From an uncultured Parabacteroides sp. (GTDB lineage Bacteria > Bacteroidota > Bacteroidia > Bacteroidales > Tannerellaceae), in NCBI GenBank assembly GCA_937894065.1, contig CALCST010000031.1, positions 103,564 through 167,563 on the forward strand: 64,000 bases of DNA, read 5' to 3'. Made by a program: the position numbers and the translations under genes. Position 1 is the stretch's first letter; each line of letters opens with the position of its first letter. The notes beneath the pieces were generated by a model. The model worked only from the letters and a program-made list of their open reading frames with translations. It did not search any database and had not been told where the DNA came from. Below, in pieces: positions 51,387 to 60,110 of this stretch.

Positions 51387-52916
51387 ATGAAACTGACACC
51401 AATTTTACCTTTGGCAATTTCCTCTTTCCTTTTATCCTGCAATTCGGGGAATAAGGTTGAAGAGCAGAATAATCGGAAGCCAAACGTTATTTTTATCCTT
51501 GCAGATGATATAGGATATGGAGATTTGAGTTGTAACGGAGCAAAAACAATTAACACTCCAAATGTAGATAAGCTGGCAAATGCCGGAGTAAGATTTACTG
51601 ATGCTCATGCTGTGGCGGCAACAAGTACGCCTTCAAGATATTCTCTTTTCACGGGACATTATGCCTGGAGACGTAATGATACAGGAATTGCAACCGGTGA
51701 TGCCGGAATGATAATCCGCCCTGAGCAGCCAACAATTGCAGATATGTTCCGCGAATGTGGATACACAACAGGTGCAATTGGCAAATGGCATCTTGGTTTG
51801 GGTGATAAAGCCGGAAGTCAGGATTGGAATGGCTTTATAACTCCCGGACCTCAGGATATCGGATTCGACTATTCTTATCTTATGGCAGCAACCGGCGACC
51901 GTGTGCCTTGCGTTTATGTGGAAAACCAGCGTATAGTTAATCTTGATCCGAATGATCCGATAGCCGTAAGCTATAAAGAACCTTTTCCCGGAGAACCTTT
52001 GGGAAAAGACCATCCTGAGATGTTGACAAATCTTAAACCTAGTCATGGTCACGATATGGCAATTGTCAACGGTATTTCCCGTATCGGTTATATGAAAGGA
52101 GGAAAATCTGCTTTATGGAAAGATGAATTTATTGCAGACAGTATTGCCGGAAAGGCTGTTGATTTCATAAATAAACACCAGTCAAGTCCATTCTTCCTAT
52201 ATGTTGGAACAAATGACATTCATGTTCCACGTTTCCCGCATCCAAGATTTGTTGGAAAAAGCGGAATGGGACCACGTGGAGATTCATTGCTTCAGTTCGA
52301 CTGGATTGTCGGTCAGATTATAGCAGCTTTGGAGAAAAACGGTTTGATGGAAAATACCTTGATTGTCCTTACAAGTGATAACGGTCCGGTTGTTGATGAC
52401 GGTTATCAGGATCAGGCTGTTGAACTGTTGGGCGCTCATACACCTTGGGGCGAGTTCCGTGGTGGAAAATACAGTAACTTCGAGGCTGGAACACGTGTTC
52501 CTTTCATTGTATGCTGGCCGGGACAAGTTCAGCCAAAGGTTTCCGATGCTTTGGTTTCTCATATTGACTTGTATGCATCAATGGCAAAATTGGTAGGAAA
52601 GGAACTTCAGCCAGGGGCAGCACCAGATAGTAAAGATTATTTGTCTGCTTTCTTAGGCGAAGACAACAAAGGTCGTGAATATGTTATCGAAGCAGCCGGT
52701 TCTTTATCTGTTTCTGATGGCAATTGGAAATATATCAAACCAAGCAAAGGCGCAGCTTATGCGAAAGAAACAAACACAGAGTTGGGAAATGACAAAGCCG
52801 AACAATTATACAATCTTAAAGAAGATATCGGCGAAAAGAATAATGTCGCAGCTCAGAATCCAGAAGTAGTAGAGCGCTTGAAGAATATTTTGGAGAAAGA
52901 GAGAAATAAGCAATAA
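51387..52916 (+). CDS. S1-family sulfatase lipoprotein (serine type), fourth
   Basis: ATG at 51387 opens a lipoprotein signal (SFLLSC, Cys near 18); the longer frame from 51336 is a non-signal extension. It has 509 residues. The formylglycine site is Ser80 in S-T-P-S-R (80-84), with DD at 40-41, GKWHLGLGDK and TSDNGPVVDDGY as further sulfatase landmarks. It resembles arylsulfatase-type S1 enzymes; its linkage preference is not readable. It ends the glycan region at a strong bidirectional terminator. Confidence 0.93.
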   Translation: MKLTPILPLAISSFLLSCNSGNKVEEQNNRKPNVIFILADDIGYGDLSCNGAKTINTPNVDKLANAGVRFTDAHAVAATSTPSRYSLFTGHYAWRRNDTGIATGDAGMIIRPEQPTIADMFRECGYTTGAIGKWHLGLGDKAGSQDWNGFITPGPQDIGFDYSYLMAATGDRVPCVYVENQRIVNLDPNDPIAVSYKEPFPGEPLGKDHPEMLTNLKPSHGHDMAIVNGISRIGYMKGGKSALWKDEFIADSIAGKAVDFINKHQSSPFFLYVGTNDIHVPRFPHPRFVGKSGMGPRGDSLLQFDWIVGQIIAALEKNGLMENTLIVLTSDNGPVVDDGYQDQAVELLGAHTPWGEFRGGKYSNFEAGTRVPFIVCWPGQVQPKVSDALVSHIDLYASMAKLVGKELQPGAAPDSKDYLSAFLGEDNKGREYVIEAAGSLSVSDGNWKYIKPSKGAAYAKETNTELGNDKAEQLYNLKEDIGEKNNVAAQNPEVVERLKNILEKERNKQ

Positions 52917-52933
52917 ATAAAGTTTAATAATAA

Positions 52934-52988
52934 AAAAGGAGACACAGACCTTACAGAGTTATTATATTCTGTAGTCTGTGTCTCCTTT
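52934..52988. terminator. Bidirectional terminator between sulfatase and FKBP gene
   Basis: Long stem: AAAGGAGACACAGAC from 52936 against GTCTGTGTCTCCTTT to 52988, with an additional ACAGA/TCTGT pairing inside. It is A-rich before and T-rich after. Confidence 0.85.
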
Positions 52989-53012
52989 ATGTTTTATCCT
53001 TCGGATGGAATA

Positions 53013-53594
53013 TTACTGCTCAGTAATTTCGGCAACTTCCATATCAAACACAAGTGTTGAATATGGAAGAATATCAACTTCACCTCTAGAATCACCTGTT
53101 ACTCCATATCCCAACTGATATGGAATCCATACTTCCCATCGGTCGCCAACGTGCATGTGTTGCAATGCTGTTGACCAACCGTCAACTACACCAGATACCT
53201 CAAATTCTGCCGGGTCATATCCTTCTTCATCCATTTTCTGGTCAAATACAACACCTTTTGTAAGTACAGAATCAAGGTCTTCAATCAAATTACCGTCTTC
53301 ATCTTTGATAAGACAACCTTTGTAGTAAGCCTTTACAGTACTTGTGTAGTAAATTCTTGTTGTATCAGTTCCTTCTTTGATTACACGATACAGAATATAA
53401 CCATCACCACTTTGAGAATCCAACTTCTTGAAACCACTCTTTTCCAGGTTTAGCCCTCGCAATGTAAAGGCCTCACCATTCGCTTTTTTCCAATCTTCGT
53501 CAACAGCAAGAACATTGTCATCATCCTTGTTGCATGATGCCAGGACTATTCCGAAGAGCAGAACAAGCCATGTTAAATTCAAAAATTTTCTCAT
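53013..53594 (-). CDS. FKBP-type peptidyl-prolyl isomerase lipoprotein
   Basis: A 193-residue lipoprotein (VLASC lipobox near residue 20, then NKDDD, an acidic stretch like the Bacteroidetes surface signal). The C-terminal FKBP domain (about 80-190) has VKAYYKGCL, GVVFDQK, VVDGWSTALQHMHVGDRWEVWIPYQLGYG and STLVFDMEVAEI, so the binding pocket looks intact. It would speed folding of exported proteins. It starts 5 bp after the glyS stop, so it is translated from the same transcript. Confidence 0.92.
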   Translation of the reverse strand: MRKFLNLTWLVLLFGIVLASCNKDDDNVLAVDEDWKKANGEAFTLRGLNLEKSGFKKLDSQSGDGYILYRVIKEGTDTTRIYYTSTVKAYYKGCLIKDEDGNLIEDLDSVLTKGVVFDQKMDEEGYDPAEFEVSGVVDGWSTALQHMHVGDRWEVWIPYQLGYGVTGDSRGEVDILPYSTLVFDMEVAEITEQ

Positions 53595-53599
53595 CTTAT

Positions 53600-55144
53600 T
53601 TATTCTGTAATTTTCTTCAAAAGGTTCTTCATGCTAACCTTCTCAGAAATGATATTATGCAAATCTTCGATACGAACTCTTTCCTGTTCCATTGTGTCGC
53701 GGAAACGGATAGTCACACAGTTGTCCTTCAATGTATCGTGGTCAACAGTGATACAATAAGGAGTACCGATAGCATCCTGACGACGGTAACGTTTACCGAT
53801 TGAGTCTTTTTCGTCATACTGGCAACGGAAGTCGAAGCGCAACATGTTGATGATTTCCTCAGCCTTTTCTGGCAGACCATCTTTCTTAACCAAAGGCAAT
53901 ACTGCCAATTTGATTGGAGCCAAAGCTGCAGGCAATTTCAAAACAACACGAGTTTCGCCGTTTTCCAATGTCTCTTCGCAGTATGAACCTGCCATGATGC
54001 TCAAGAACACACGGTCAACACCGATAGAAGTTTCGATTACATACGGAGTATAGCTCTTGTTCAACTCTGGATCGAAATACTGAATTTTCTTTCCTGAGAA
54101 TTTTTCGTGCTGGCTCAAGTCGAAGTCTGTACGGCTGTGAATACCTTCAACTTCCTTGAAACCGAACGGCATTTCAAATTCGATATCTGTTGCAGCATTA
54201 GCATAGTGAGCCAATTTCTCATGGTCGTGATAACGATATTTTTCGTCGCCCAAACCAAGAGCCTTATGCCATTTCAAGCGAGTTTCTTTCCATTTCTTGA
54301 ACCATTCCATTTCTTCGCCCGGACGAACAAAGAACTGCATTTCCATCTGTTCGAACTCACGCATACGGAAAATGAATTGGCGAGCTACGATTTCGTTACG
54401 GAACGCTTTACCAATCTGTGCGATACCGAATGGAATCTTCATACGTCCTGTTTTCTGTACGTTCAGGAAGTTAACGAAAATACCCTGAGCTGTTTCCGGA
54501 CGCAAATAAACCTTCATAGCTCCGTCGGCTGTTGAACCCATATCTGTTGCGAACATAAGGTTGAACTGACGAACTTCTGTCCAGTTGCGAGTTCCTGAAA
54601 TTGGACATACAATTTCGCAGTCCAAAATCAACTGACGCAAATCTTCGAAGTTTGAGTCGTTCATATCTTTTGAATAACGTTCGTGGATTTCGTTCCACTT
54701 AGCCTGGTGTTCAAGAACGCGAGGATTTGTTGCGCGGAACTGAGCTTCGTCGAAAGCATCTCCAAAGCGTTTTGCTGCTTTAGCCACTTCCTTGTTTATT
54801 TTTTCTTCAATTTTGCCCAGATGATCTTCAATCAAAACGTCAGCACGGTAACGTTTCTTTGAATCTTTGTTGTCAATCAATGGGTCATTGAAAGCATCGA
54901 CATGGCCAGAAGCCTTCCAAATAGTCGGGTGCATAAAGATTGCTGAATCGATACCTACAACATTCTCATGCAGCAGGGTCATGCTATCCCACCAATATTT
55001 CTTGATATTGTTTTTCAACTCCACACCATACTGTCCGTAGTCGTAAACAGCGCCCAAACCATCATAAATTTCTGATGATGGGAATACGAAACCATACTCT
55101 TTACAGTGTGATACTAATTTCTTAAATACATCTTCTTGTGCCAT
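53600..55144 (-). CDS. glyS: Glycyl-tRNA synthetase
   Basis: A 514-residue class II synthetase of the homodimeric, eukaryote/archaea-like type rather than the two-subunit form. Motifs seen include FPSSEIYDGLGAVYDYG near the N-terminus, motif 2 FRNEIVARQFIFRMREFEQMEMQFF, motif 3 IETSIGVDRVFL, and an anticodon-binding domain after about residue 400 (APIKLAVLPLVKKDG). The FKBP gene follows. The 55145-55466 gap upstream holds its promoter and family A locus 12. Confidence 0.96.
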   Translation of the reverse strand: MAQEDVFKKLVSHCKEYGFVFPSSEIYDGLGAVYDYGQYGVELKNNIKKYWWDSMTLLHENVVGIDSAIFMHPTIWKASGHVDAFNDPLIDNKDSKKRYRADVLIEDHLGKIEEKINKEVAKAAKRFGDAFDEAQFRATNPRVLEHQAKWNEIHERYSKDMNDSNFEDLRQLILDCEIVCPISGTRNWTEVRQFNLMFATDMGSTADGAMKVYLRPETAQGIFVNFLNVQKTGRMKIPFGIAQIGKAFRNEIVARQFIFRMREFEQMEMQFFVRPGEEMEWFKKWKETRLKWHKALGLGDEKYRYHDHEKLAHYANAATDIEFEMPFGFKEVEGIHSRTDFDLSQHEKFSGKKIQYFDPELNKSYTPYVIETSIGVDRVFLSIMAGSYCEETLENGETRVVLKLPAALAPIKLAVLPLVKKDGLPEKAEEIINMLRFDFRCQYDEKDSIGKRYRRQDAIGTPYCITVDHDTLKDNCVTIRFRDTMEQERVRIEDLHNIISEKVSMKNLLKKITE

Positions 55145-55275
55145 AAGTCTTTAGTTGTTTGGTTTTTGAGTTTGTGAGTTTATAAGTTTTATACTTTAAT
55201 ATGATTTTCCCATAAGATAAAACTTGCAAACTGACAGACTTAAGAACTTTATAGAATAATCTGTTTAATCAAATT

Positions 55276-55283
55276 GCAAAGTA
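55276..55283 (-). promoter_or_regulatory. Promoter -7 element for glyS
   Basis: Minus-strand TACTTTGC lies 131 bp upstream of the start, implying a long leader. Confidence 0.5.
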
Positions 55284-55383
55284 AATGATTTTTTGTCAAA
55301 TAGCTTGCTTTTTGCTACCTAATTCGTATTTGTATAATTAAAGTTTTCCAAAACTTTGATTGCAGGAAACAAGATACAAGCTA

Positions 55384-55468
55384 ACGAGTTGACGAGGTTT
55401 TTCTATACTTTTCTTGGGTTGTCCATACTTAATAACCTTGTCAACTCGTCTCTGAAACCTTGTCTCTT
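55384..55468. repeat. Family A palindrome, locus 12
   Basis: ACGAGTTGACGAGGTT (55384-55399) pairs with AACCTTGTCAACTCGT (55434-55449) at 15 of 16 positions. A trailing TCTGAAACCTTGTCT mirrors the GGTTTCAGA word used in loci 2 and 5. The locus lies where the GNAT gene ends and upstream of glyS, both leftward. Confidence 0.82.
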
Positions 55469-56003
55469 AAATATACCTGAGTGCTTCTTTATAGGCAACT
55501 CTTCTGATATCCGCTATATATTCATCCAGTTTTTCTGGATTTTCAGTTCCCATAATCCATAACGGCAAGGAATCTTCATCTTTCTTATAACTTGGCTGGA
55601 TATATTCTTTATTCAATATTTCCATTCCGTTGCGGCGATAGAAGTTAATTCTTCTTTCAGTCATTTCGTCGGTTGGCGGTTCCACTTCCAAAAGCTGAGG
55701 CTTGTCCAGATTCTGCTTCCACCATTCCAAAACCTTCTGTCCTATTTTGTGATTACGCATTTCCGGGAAAACGGCAAGATGCTCCATATAGAAGAATTCT
55801 CCCATATTCCAGTAAACCGCCAGTCCGCTAAGATTTCCGTCAAGTTCGATTGCGCAGAAATTCATTTCCTCTACTTCTTCAATCATTCGTTTCAGCTGAG
55901 GAATAGTCCTTCTTTCTTCCTCCGGAAACGAAATAATATAAAGTTCCGTAAGTTTTTCCAAAATCTGCTCGTCTGCTTTTCTAATTCTTTTCAGTGTAAT
56001 CAT
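55467..56003 (-). CDS. GNAT-family N-acetyltransferase
   Basis: From Met at 56003 it has 178 residues (MITLKRIRKADEQILEKLTELY). The upstream in-frame Met at 56102 is rejected because the promoter (minus-strand TATCTTTGC, 56034-56042) lies between. GNAT features are EMNFCAIELDGNLSGLAVYWN, the strand FFYMEHLAVFPEMR and the acetyl-CoA loop RNHKIGQKVLEWW, a slightly variant Q/RxxGxG/A motif. Substrate is unknown. Its last codons touch family A locus 12. Confidence 0.88.
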   Translation of the reverse strand: MITLKRIRKADEQILEKLTELYIISFPEEERRTIPQLKRMIEEVEEMNFCAIELDGNLSGLAVYWNMGEFFYMEHLAVFPEMRNHKIGQKVLEWWKQNLDKPQLLEVEPPTDEMTERRINFYRRNGMEILNKEYIQPSYKKDEDSLPLWIMGTENPEKLDEYIADIRRVAYKEALRYI

Positions 56004-56033
56004 AAATATAAAATTTAGGTTTAAGTGAATATT

Positions 56034-56042
56034 GCAAAGATA
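56034..56042 (-). promoter_or_regulatory. Promoter -7 element for GNAT gene
   Basis: Minus-strand TATCTTTGC lies 30 bp upstream of the chosen start. Confidence 0.6.
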
Positions 56043-56084
56043 ATATCTTGCCATGATTTTCCCATAAATCTGATTTTTATGCTG

Positions 56085-56208
56085 GTGAAACTTTTTTCTC
56101 ATAATATGTGAAAAACTTTTTCCATATATTATGAAAATTATTTTTCATCTAGATGAAATTTTTGTTCCATATATTATGAAAAAAGTTTTCCAGACCGCTG
56201 AAAAATCG
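56085..56208. repeat. Family B alternating A/T palindrome array, locus 4
   Basis: Five A/T-tract palindromes (GAAACTTTTTTC, GAAAAACTTTTTCC, GAAAATTATTTTTC, GAAATTTTTGTTCC, GAAAAAAGTTTTCC) separated by ATAATATGT, ATATATTAT, ATCTAGAT and ATATATTAT, ending GAAAAATCG. It lies between the divergent GNAT and parC genes, upstream of both, so it cannot be a terminator. Two short hairpins follow in the same gap (GGGCTTTGCCC at 56250-56260; AACCC/GGGTT at 56296-56311). Confidence 0.85.
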
Positions 56209-56449
56209 TGAAAATGTAATTGCTTGATTTGTAGTATTATATACATAAGGGCTTTGCCCCTGTAATTTGCATAGTTTCTTTCATGGTCCATATATAACCC
56301 AAATATGGGTTTCCGGATTGGAAAATTGAGATTTTTTACTCTTACTAAATTCAAAAACTTTCTCAAAAAAGGCGTTTTGTTATTCCGGTAAAATAGGTAA
56401 TTATACTTATAACATGCTGATACTAGGGTAACAGTTGGAAGAAAATTCG

Positions 56450-56458
56450 TATATTTAC
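56450..56458 (+). promoter_or_regulatory. Possible parC promoter -7 element
   Basis: TATATTTAC, one mismatch from the consensus, lies 32 bp before the parC ATG. Confidence 0.4.
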
Positions 56459-56490
56459 ACCAAATTTGGAAAATTGGCTTGTTTAATAAT

Positions 56491-59226
56491 ATGAGACCTG
56501 AAGATATCGAAGACGAAATTACCTCAATGAACGAAGATGCTGATGAAAATGCGTTGAATAATAACCAGGAAAATTTTGACGGGGAGACGGATAGCAATGC
56601 TCATTCTGATTATAAAGCACCGGTTAAGTCCGACGATAGAGTCGTTCACCACTTGTCCGGAATGTATCAGAGCTGGTTTTTGGATTATGCCTCTTATGTA
56701 ATCCTTGAGCGTGCTGTGCCTCATATCAACGACGGTTTGAAGCCTGTGCAGAGACGTATCCTTCATTCAATGAAAAGACTGGACGACGGACGCTACAACA
56801 AGGTGGCGAATATCGTTGGTCACACAATGCAGTTTCACCCGCATGGCGACGCTTCAATTGGTGATGCTCTTGTTCAGCTTGGGCAGAAGGATTTGCTGAT
56901 TGACTGCCAGGGAAACTGGGGTAACATTCTGACGGGCGACGGAGCTGCTGCTCCTCGTTATATCGAGGCCAGATTGTCCAAATTTGCATTGGAAACAGTT
57001 TTCAATCCTAAAACAACTTTGTGGCAATTGTCGTATGACGGACGTAATCGTGAGCCGGTTACTCTCCCTATCAAATTTCCTTTGCTTCTGGCACAGGGCG
57101 TTGAGGGTATTGCCGTAGGTTTGTCTTCAAAAATATTGCCTCATAACTTCAATGAGCTTTTGGATGCTTCGGTTGCATATCTCCGTGGCGAGGAATTTAC
57201 TCTTTATCCTGATTTCCAGACAGGCGGATATATTGATGTAAGCAAGTATAACGACGGTGAGCGTGGCGGTTCGGTTAAGGTTCGTGCCAAAATCGGAAAG
57301 ATTGACAACAAAACTTTGGTGATTAGTGCCATTCCTTACGGACGTACAACTTCGTCGGTTATCGAATCTATCCTTAAAGCCAATGATAAGGGAAAGATTA
57401 AAATCAAGAAAGTTGATGATAACACTGCGAAGAATGTGGAAATTCTGGTGCATCTTGCTCCGGGAGTTTCGTCGGACAAGACAATCGACGCATTGTATGC
57501 ATTTACTGATTGCGAAATAAGCATTTCTCCAAACTGCTGCGTTATCAAGGACGACAAGCCGCATTTCCTTTCCGTAAGCGACGTGTTGCGCCATTCTGCC
57601 GACACCACATTGGGTCTGCTTCGTCAGGAACTTGAAATCGAAAAAGCAGAATTGTCCGAAACCCTTTTCTTTGCTTCGTTGGAAAAAATATTCATCGAAG
57701 AAAGAATATATAAGGATAAAGAATTTGAAGAGGCAAAAGATATGGACCAGGCAGTGGCACATATCGACAGTCGTCTTGAGCCGTTCAAGCCAACTTTTAT
57801 ACGTGAGGTGACTCGTGATGATATATTGAAACTGATGGAAATCAAGATGGGACGTATCTTGAAATTTAATTCAGATAAATGTGACGCACAAATTGCCCAG
57901 ATAAAGGAACAGATAGAGGAGATAAACCGTCATCTTGCCAATATAGTAGATTATACAATCGACTGGTTCCTCCGCTTGAAGGAGAAATATGGAAGCCGCT
58001 ATCCGCGTGTGACAGAAATCAGAAGCTTCGATATGATTGAGGCAAGCAAAGTTGCCGAGGCAAACGAAAAACTGTATATCAACCGTGCAGAGGGCTTTAT
58101 CGGAACAAGTTTGAAGAAAGACGAGTTTGTGGCAAATTGCTCGGATATCGACGATGTTCTGATTATTTACCGAAACGGTTCGTATAAAGTGGTTCGTGTA
58201 AGCGAGAAGATGTTTGTCGGCAAGGATATACTTTATTTGAATATTTTCAAGCGAAACGATACTCGTACAATATATAATGTGATTTATCGTGACGGAAAGC
58301 AGGGCACTAATTTTATCAAGAGATTTGCCATAACTGCTTTGGCGCGCGAGCGAGAATATGATTTGACAAAGGGAACGGAAGGTTCACGCATATTATATTT
58401 CAGTGTGAATCCTAATGGAGAGGCAGAAACTGTGAAAGTTATCCTTAAGCCGAAGCCTCGCCAGCGTCTGCTTGTGTTCGAGAAAGATTTCAGCACAGTG
58501 CCTATCAAATCCAGAACTTCCATAGGTAATGTGCTTACAAAGGCAGAAGTTCATAAGATTTCGTTGAAGCAGCGCGGAAGCTCCACTTTGGGCGGCCGCA
58601 TGGTTTGGTTCGACTGGGATGTGCTTCGCCTGAATTACGACGGACGAGGGGAAGAGCTCGGAGAATTCCAAAGCAGCGATTCTATCCTTGTAATCCTCAA
58701 GAACGGAGATTTCTATACTACAAGTTTCGACTTGAGTAATCATTATGAGAAGAATATTCTTACAATCGAGAAATTCAATCCGTCGAAAATATGGACGGCA
58801 ATAGTTTATGATGCCGACCAGAAATATCCTTATATCAAGAGATTTGCGCTTGAGGCAACATCCCGAAAACAGAACTTCGTTGGCGAAAATCCGAAGAACG
58901 AGCTTCTGATGCTTACCGATGAGGCTTATCCTCGTTTCGAAGTTGTGTTTGGTGGCAATGATGCTTTCCGTGAGCCGTTGATAATTGATGCCGATGAGTT
59001 CTCACTGATAAAGGGATTCAAGGCAAAAGGAAAACGACTTACAACATATAGTGTTGAGACAATCAACGAACTGGAGTCAATCCGTAAACCTGAAGAAACA
59101 GAAGAACAGGCAAAAGATGATTCCGAAAACGTATTGCCTGATGGTGATGAACAGGAAGGAGAAATCACTGAAGAATCTCCTTCGGATATTATTGATGAGA
59201 TAACCGGACAGATGAAATTGTTCTGA
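56491..59226 (+). CDS. parC: DNA topoisomerase IV subunit A (ParC)
   Basis: DNA-cleaving subunit of the type II topoisomerase that unlinks daughter chromosomes. The start is ATG 56491 (an in-frame TTG at 56479 is dismissed), giving 911 residues. The catalytic tyrosine is Tyr157 in APRYIEARLS, and the QRRILHSM and HPHGDASIGDAL segments are intact. No QRRGGKG GyrA-box is seen; the C-terminal domain has QRGSSTLGG instead, which favours ParC over GyrA. An acidic tail ends the protein. The following envelope gene starts 2 bp after the stop. parE is not in the window. Confidence 0.9.
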   Translation: MRPEDIEDEITSMNEDADENALNNNQENFDGETDSNAHSDYKAPVKSDDRVVHHLSGMYQSWFLDYASYVILERAVPHINDGLKPVQRRILHSMKRLDDGRYNKVANIVGHTMQFHPHGDASIGDALVQLGQKDLLIDCQGNWGNILTGDGAAAPRYIEARLSKFALETVFNPKTTLWQLSYDGRNREPVTLPIKFPLLLAQGVEGIAVGLSSKILPHNFNELLDASVAYLRGEEFTLYPDFQTGGYIDVSKYNDGERGGSVKVRAKIGKIDNKTLVISAIPYGRTTSSVIESILKANDKGKIKIKKVDDNTAKNVEILVHLAPGVSSDKTIDALYAFTDCEISISPNCCVIKDDKPHFLSVSDVLRHSADTTLGLLRQELEIEKAELSETLFFASLEKIFIEERIYKDKEFEEAKDMDQAVAHIDSRLEPFKPTFIREVTRDDILKLMEIKMGRILKFNSDKCDAQIAQIKEQIEEINRHLANIVDYTIDWFLRLKEKYGSRYPRVTEIRSFDMIEASKVAEANEKLYINRAEGFIGTSLKKDEFVANCSDIDDVLIIYRNGSYKVVRVSEKMFVGKDILYLNIFKRNDTRTIYNVIYRDGKQGTNFIKRFAITALAREREYDLTKGTEGSRILYFSVNPNGEAETVKVILKPKPRQRLLVFEKDFSTVPIKSRTSIGNVLTKAEVHKISLKQRGSSTLGGRMVWFDWDVLRLNYDGRGEELGEFQSSDSILVILKNGDFYTTSFDLSNHYEKNILTIEKFNPSKIWTAIVYDADQKYPYIKRFALEATSRKQNFVGENPKNELLMLTDEAYPRFEVVFGGNDAFREPLIIDADEFSLIKGFKAKGKRLTTYSVETINELESIRKPEETEEQAKDDSENVLPDGDEQEGEITEESPSDIIDEITGQMKLF

Positions 59227-59228
59227 TT

Positions 59229-60098
59229 ATGAAGTACAGGTGGGTTTTGTTGTTGTCGGCAATGGCATTTCTATTTTCCTGTTTTAGTGTTGAGGCGCAG
59301 GATGGGACTTCGGATTTGCCACGTTCGCTCAATGCCTCGACGATGATTGGTGTGGGAAGATATAATATAATGGATACATATCTTTCTCCGGGTAGTAATA
59401 TGAATTATTCCGGCTTTGCTCTCCGTGTGACCGACGAGCGCATGAAATATACGAAACTGTGTGATGGTCGTATATTACGCCAGCAGTTGTTTCAGATAGA
59501 TTATGCTTCAACTCTTAATCCTGCAGGAACATTGAGGGAATATGCCGGATTTATTGACTATACTCTTGGGTATCATTATGATTTCCCTGTTCTTCCTGGC
59601 TTGCGGCTGTTAGCCGGAGCTTCAGCTCATGTTTTGCTTGGTGGAATATATAATATACAATCATCAAATAATCCGGCATCAGCAAAAGCTGATTTGGACT
59701 TGAATTTGTCCGGGATGGCATTTTATTCCTTCAAAATAGGAAAACTCCCGCTGTTCTTGCGCTATCAGTTGCAGTTGCCTTTTGCCGGAGTATTGTTTTC
59801 GCCTAAATATGGCCAGTCTTATTACGAGATATTCCAGTTGGGCAATTCGTCCGGAGTTGTTCCTTTTACTTCATTCCATAATAAATTTGTAGTAAAGAAT
59901 ACTTTAACCGTAGATATACCGCTTCCTTTCATTACTCTGCGCGCCGGTTATATGGGCAGCCAGTATCATTTGGATGTCAACGGAATACAGAGCCATTTGA
60001 ACTCCCGTTATTTTGTTATCGGTTTTGTAAAAGAGTTTATTACAATAGGAGGGAAGCGTAACCGCTCTGCCGGACAGTGTAAAGGTATTTATGACTAA
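59229..60098 (+). CDS. Secreted DUF3316-like outer-membrane beta protein
   Basis: A 289-residue protein with a signal peptide (about 1-24, ending VEA). Alternating hydrophobic and polar strands with many Tyr/Phe and Gly residues (YAGFIDYTLGYHYDF, LLGGIYNIQSS, LRYQLQLPFAGVLFSP, YMGSQYHLDVNG) suggest an outer-membrane beta-barrel. It resembles Bacteroidales DUF3316 proteins; no function is known to me. It starts 2 bp after parC and ends 12 bp before the S41 peptidase gene, so the three form an apparent operon. Confidence 0.65.
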   Translation: MKYRWVLLLSAMAFLFSCFSVEAQDGTSDLPRSLNASTMIGVGRYNIMDTYLSPGSNMNYSGFALRVTDERMKYTKLCDGRILRQQLFQIDYASTLNPAGTLREYAGFIDYTLGYHYDFPVLPGLRLLAGASAHVLLGGIYNIQSSNNPASAKADLDLNLSGMAFYSFKIGKLPLFLRYQLQLPFAGVLFSPKYGQSYYEIFQLGNSSGVVPFTSFHNKFVVKNTLTVDIPLPFITLRAGYMGSQYHLDVNGIQSHLNSRYFVIGFVKEFITIGGKRNRSAGQCKGIYD

Positions 60099-60110
60099 AC
60101 TTATGTTTAT

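Noticed and set aside
34542..52916. Mobile element carrying the glycan locus
   Set aside because: Composition shifts suggest recombination, but no integrase, transposase, conjugation gene or flanking direct repeat was seen.
7..55468. Treating all family A palindromes as ordinary rho-independent terminators
   Set aside because: Only the copies at 14891-14960 and 21005-21060 have a good T-run and position. Others sit in 5' leaders, and one (51315-51343) has no second arm.
1140..56208. CRISPR array at the family B loci
   Set aside because: Repeats are A/T-tract palindromes of variable sequence, the spacers are short palindromes of 7-10 nt, and no cas gene is present.
56491..59226. Calling the gene gyrA
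   Set aside because: No GyrA-box (QRRGGKG-type) is visible in the C-terminal domain, which favours ParC, although the two are close relatives.
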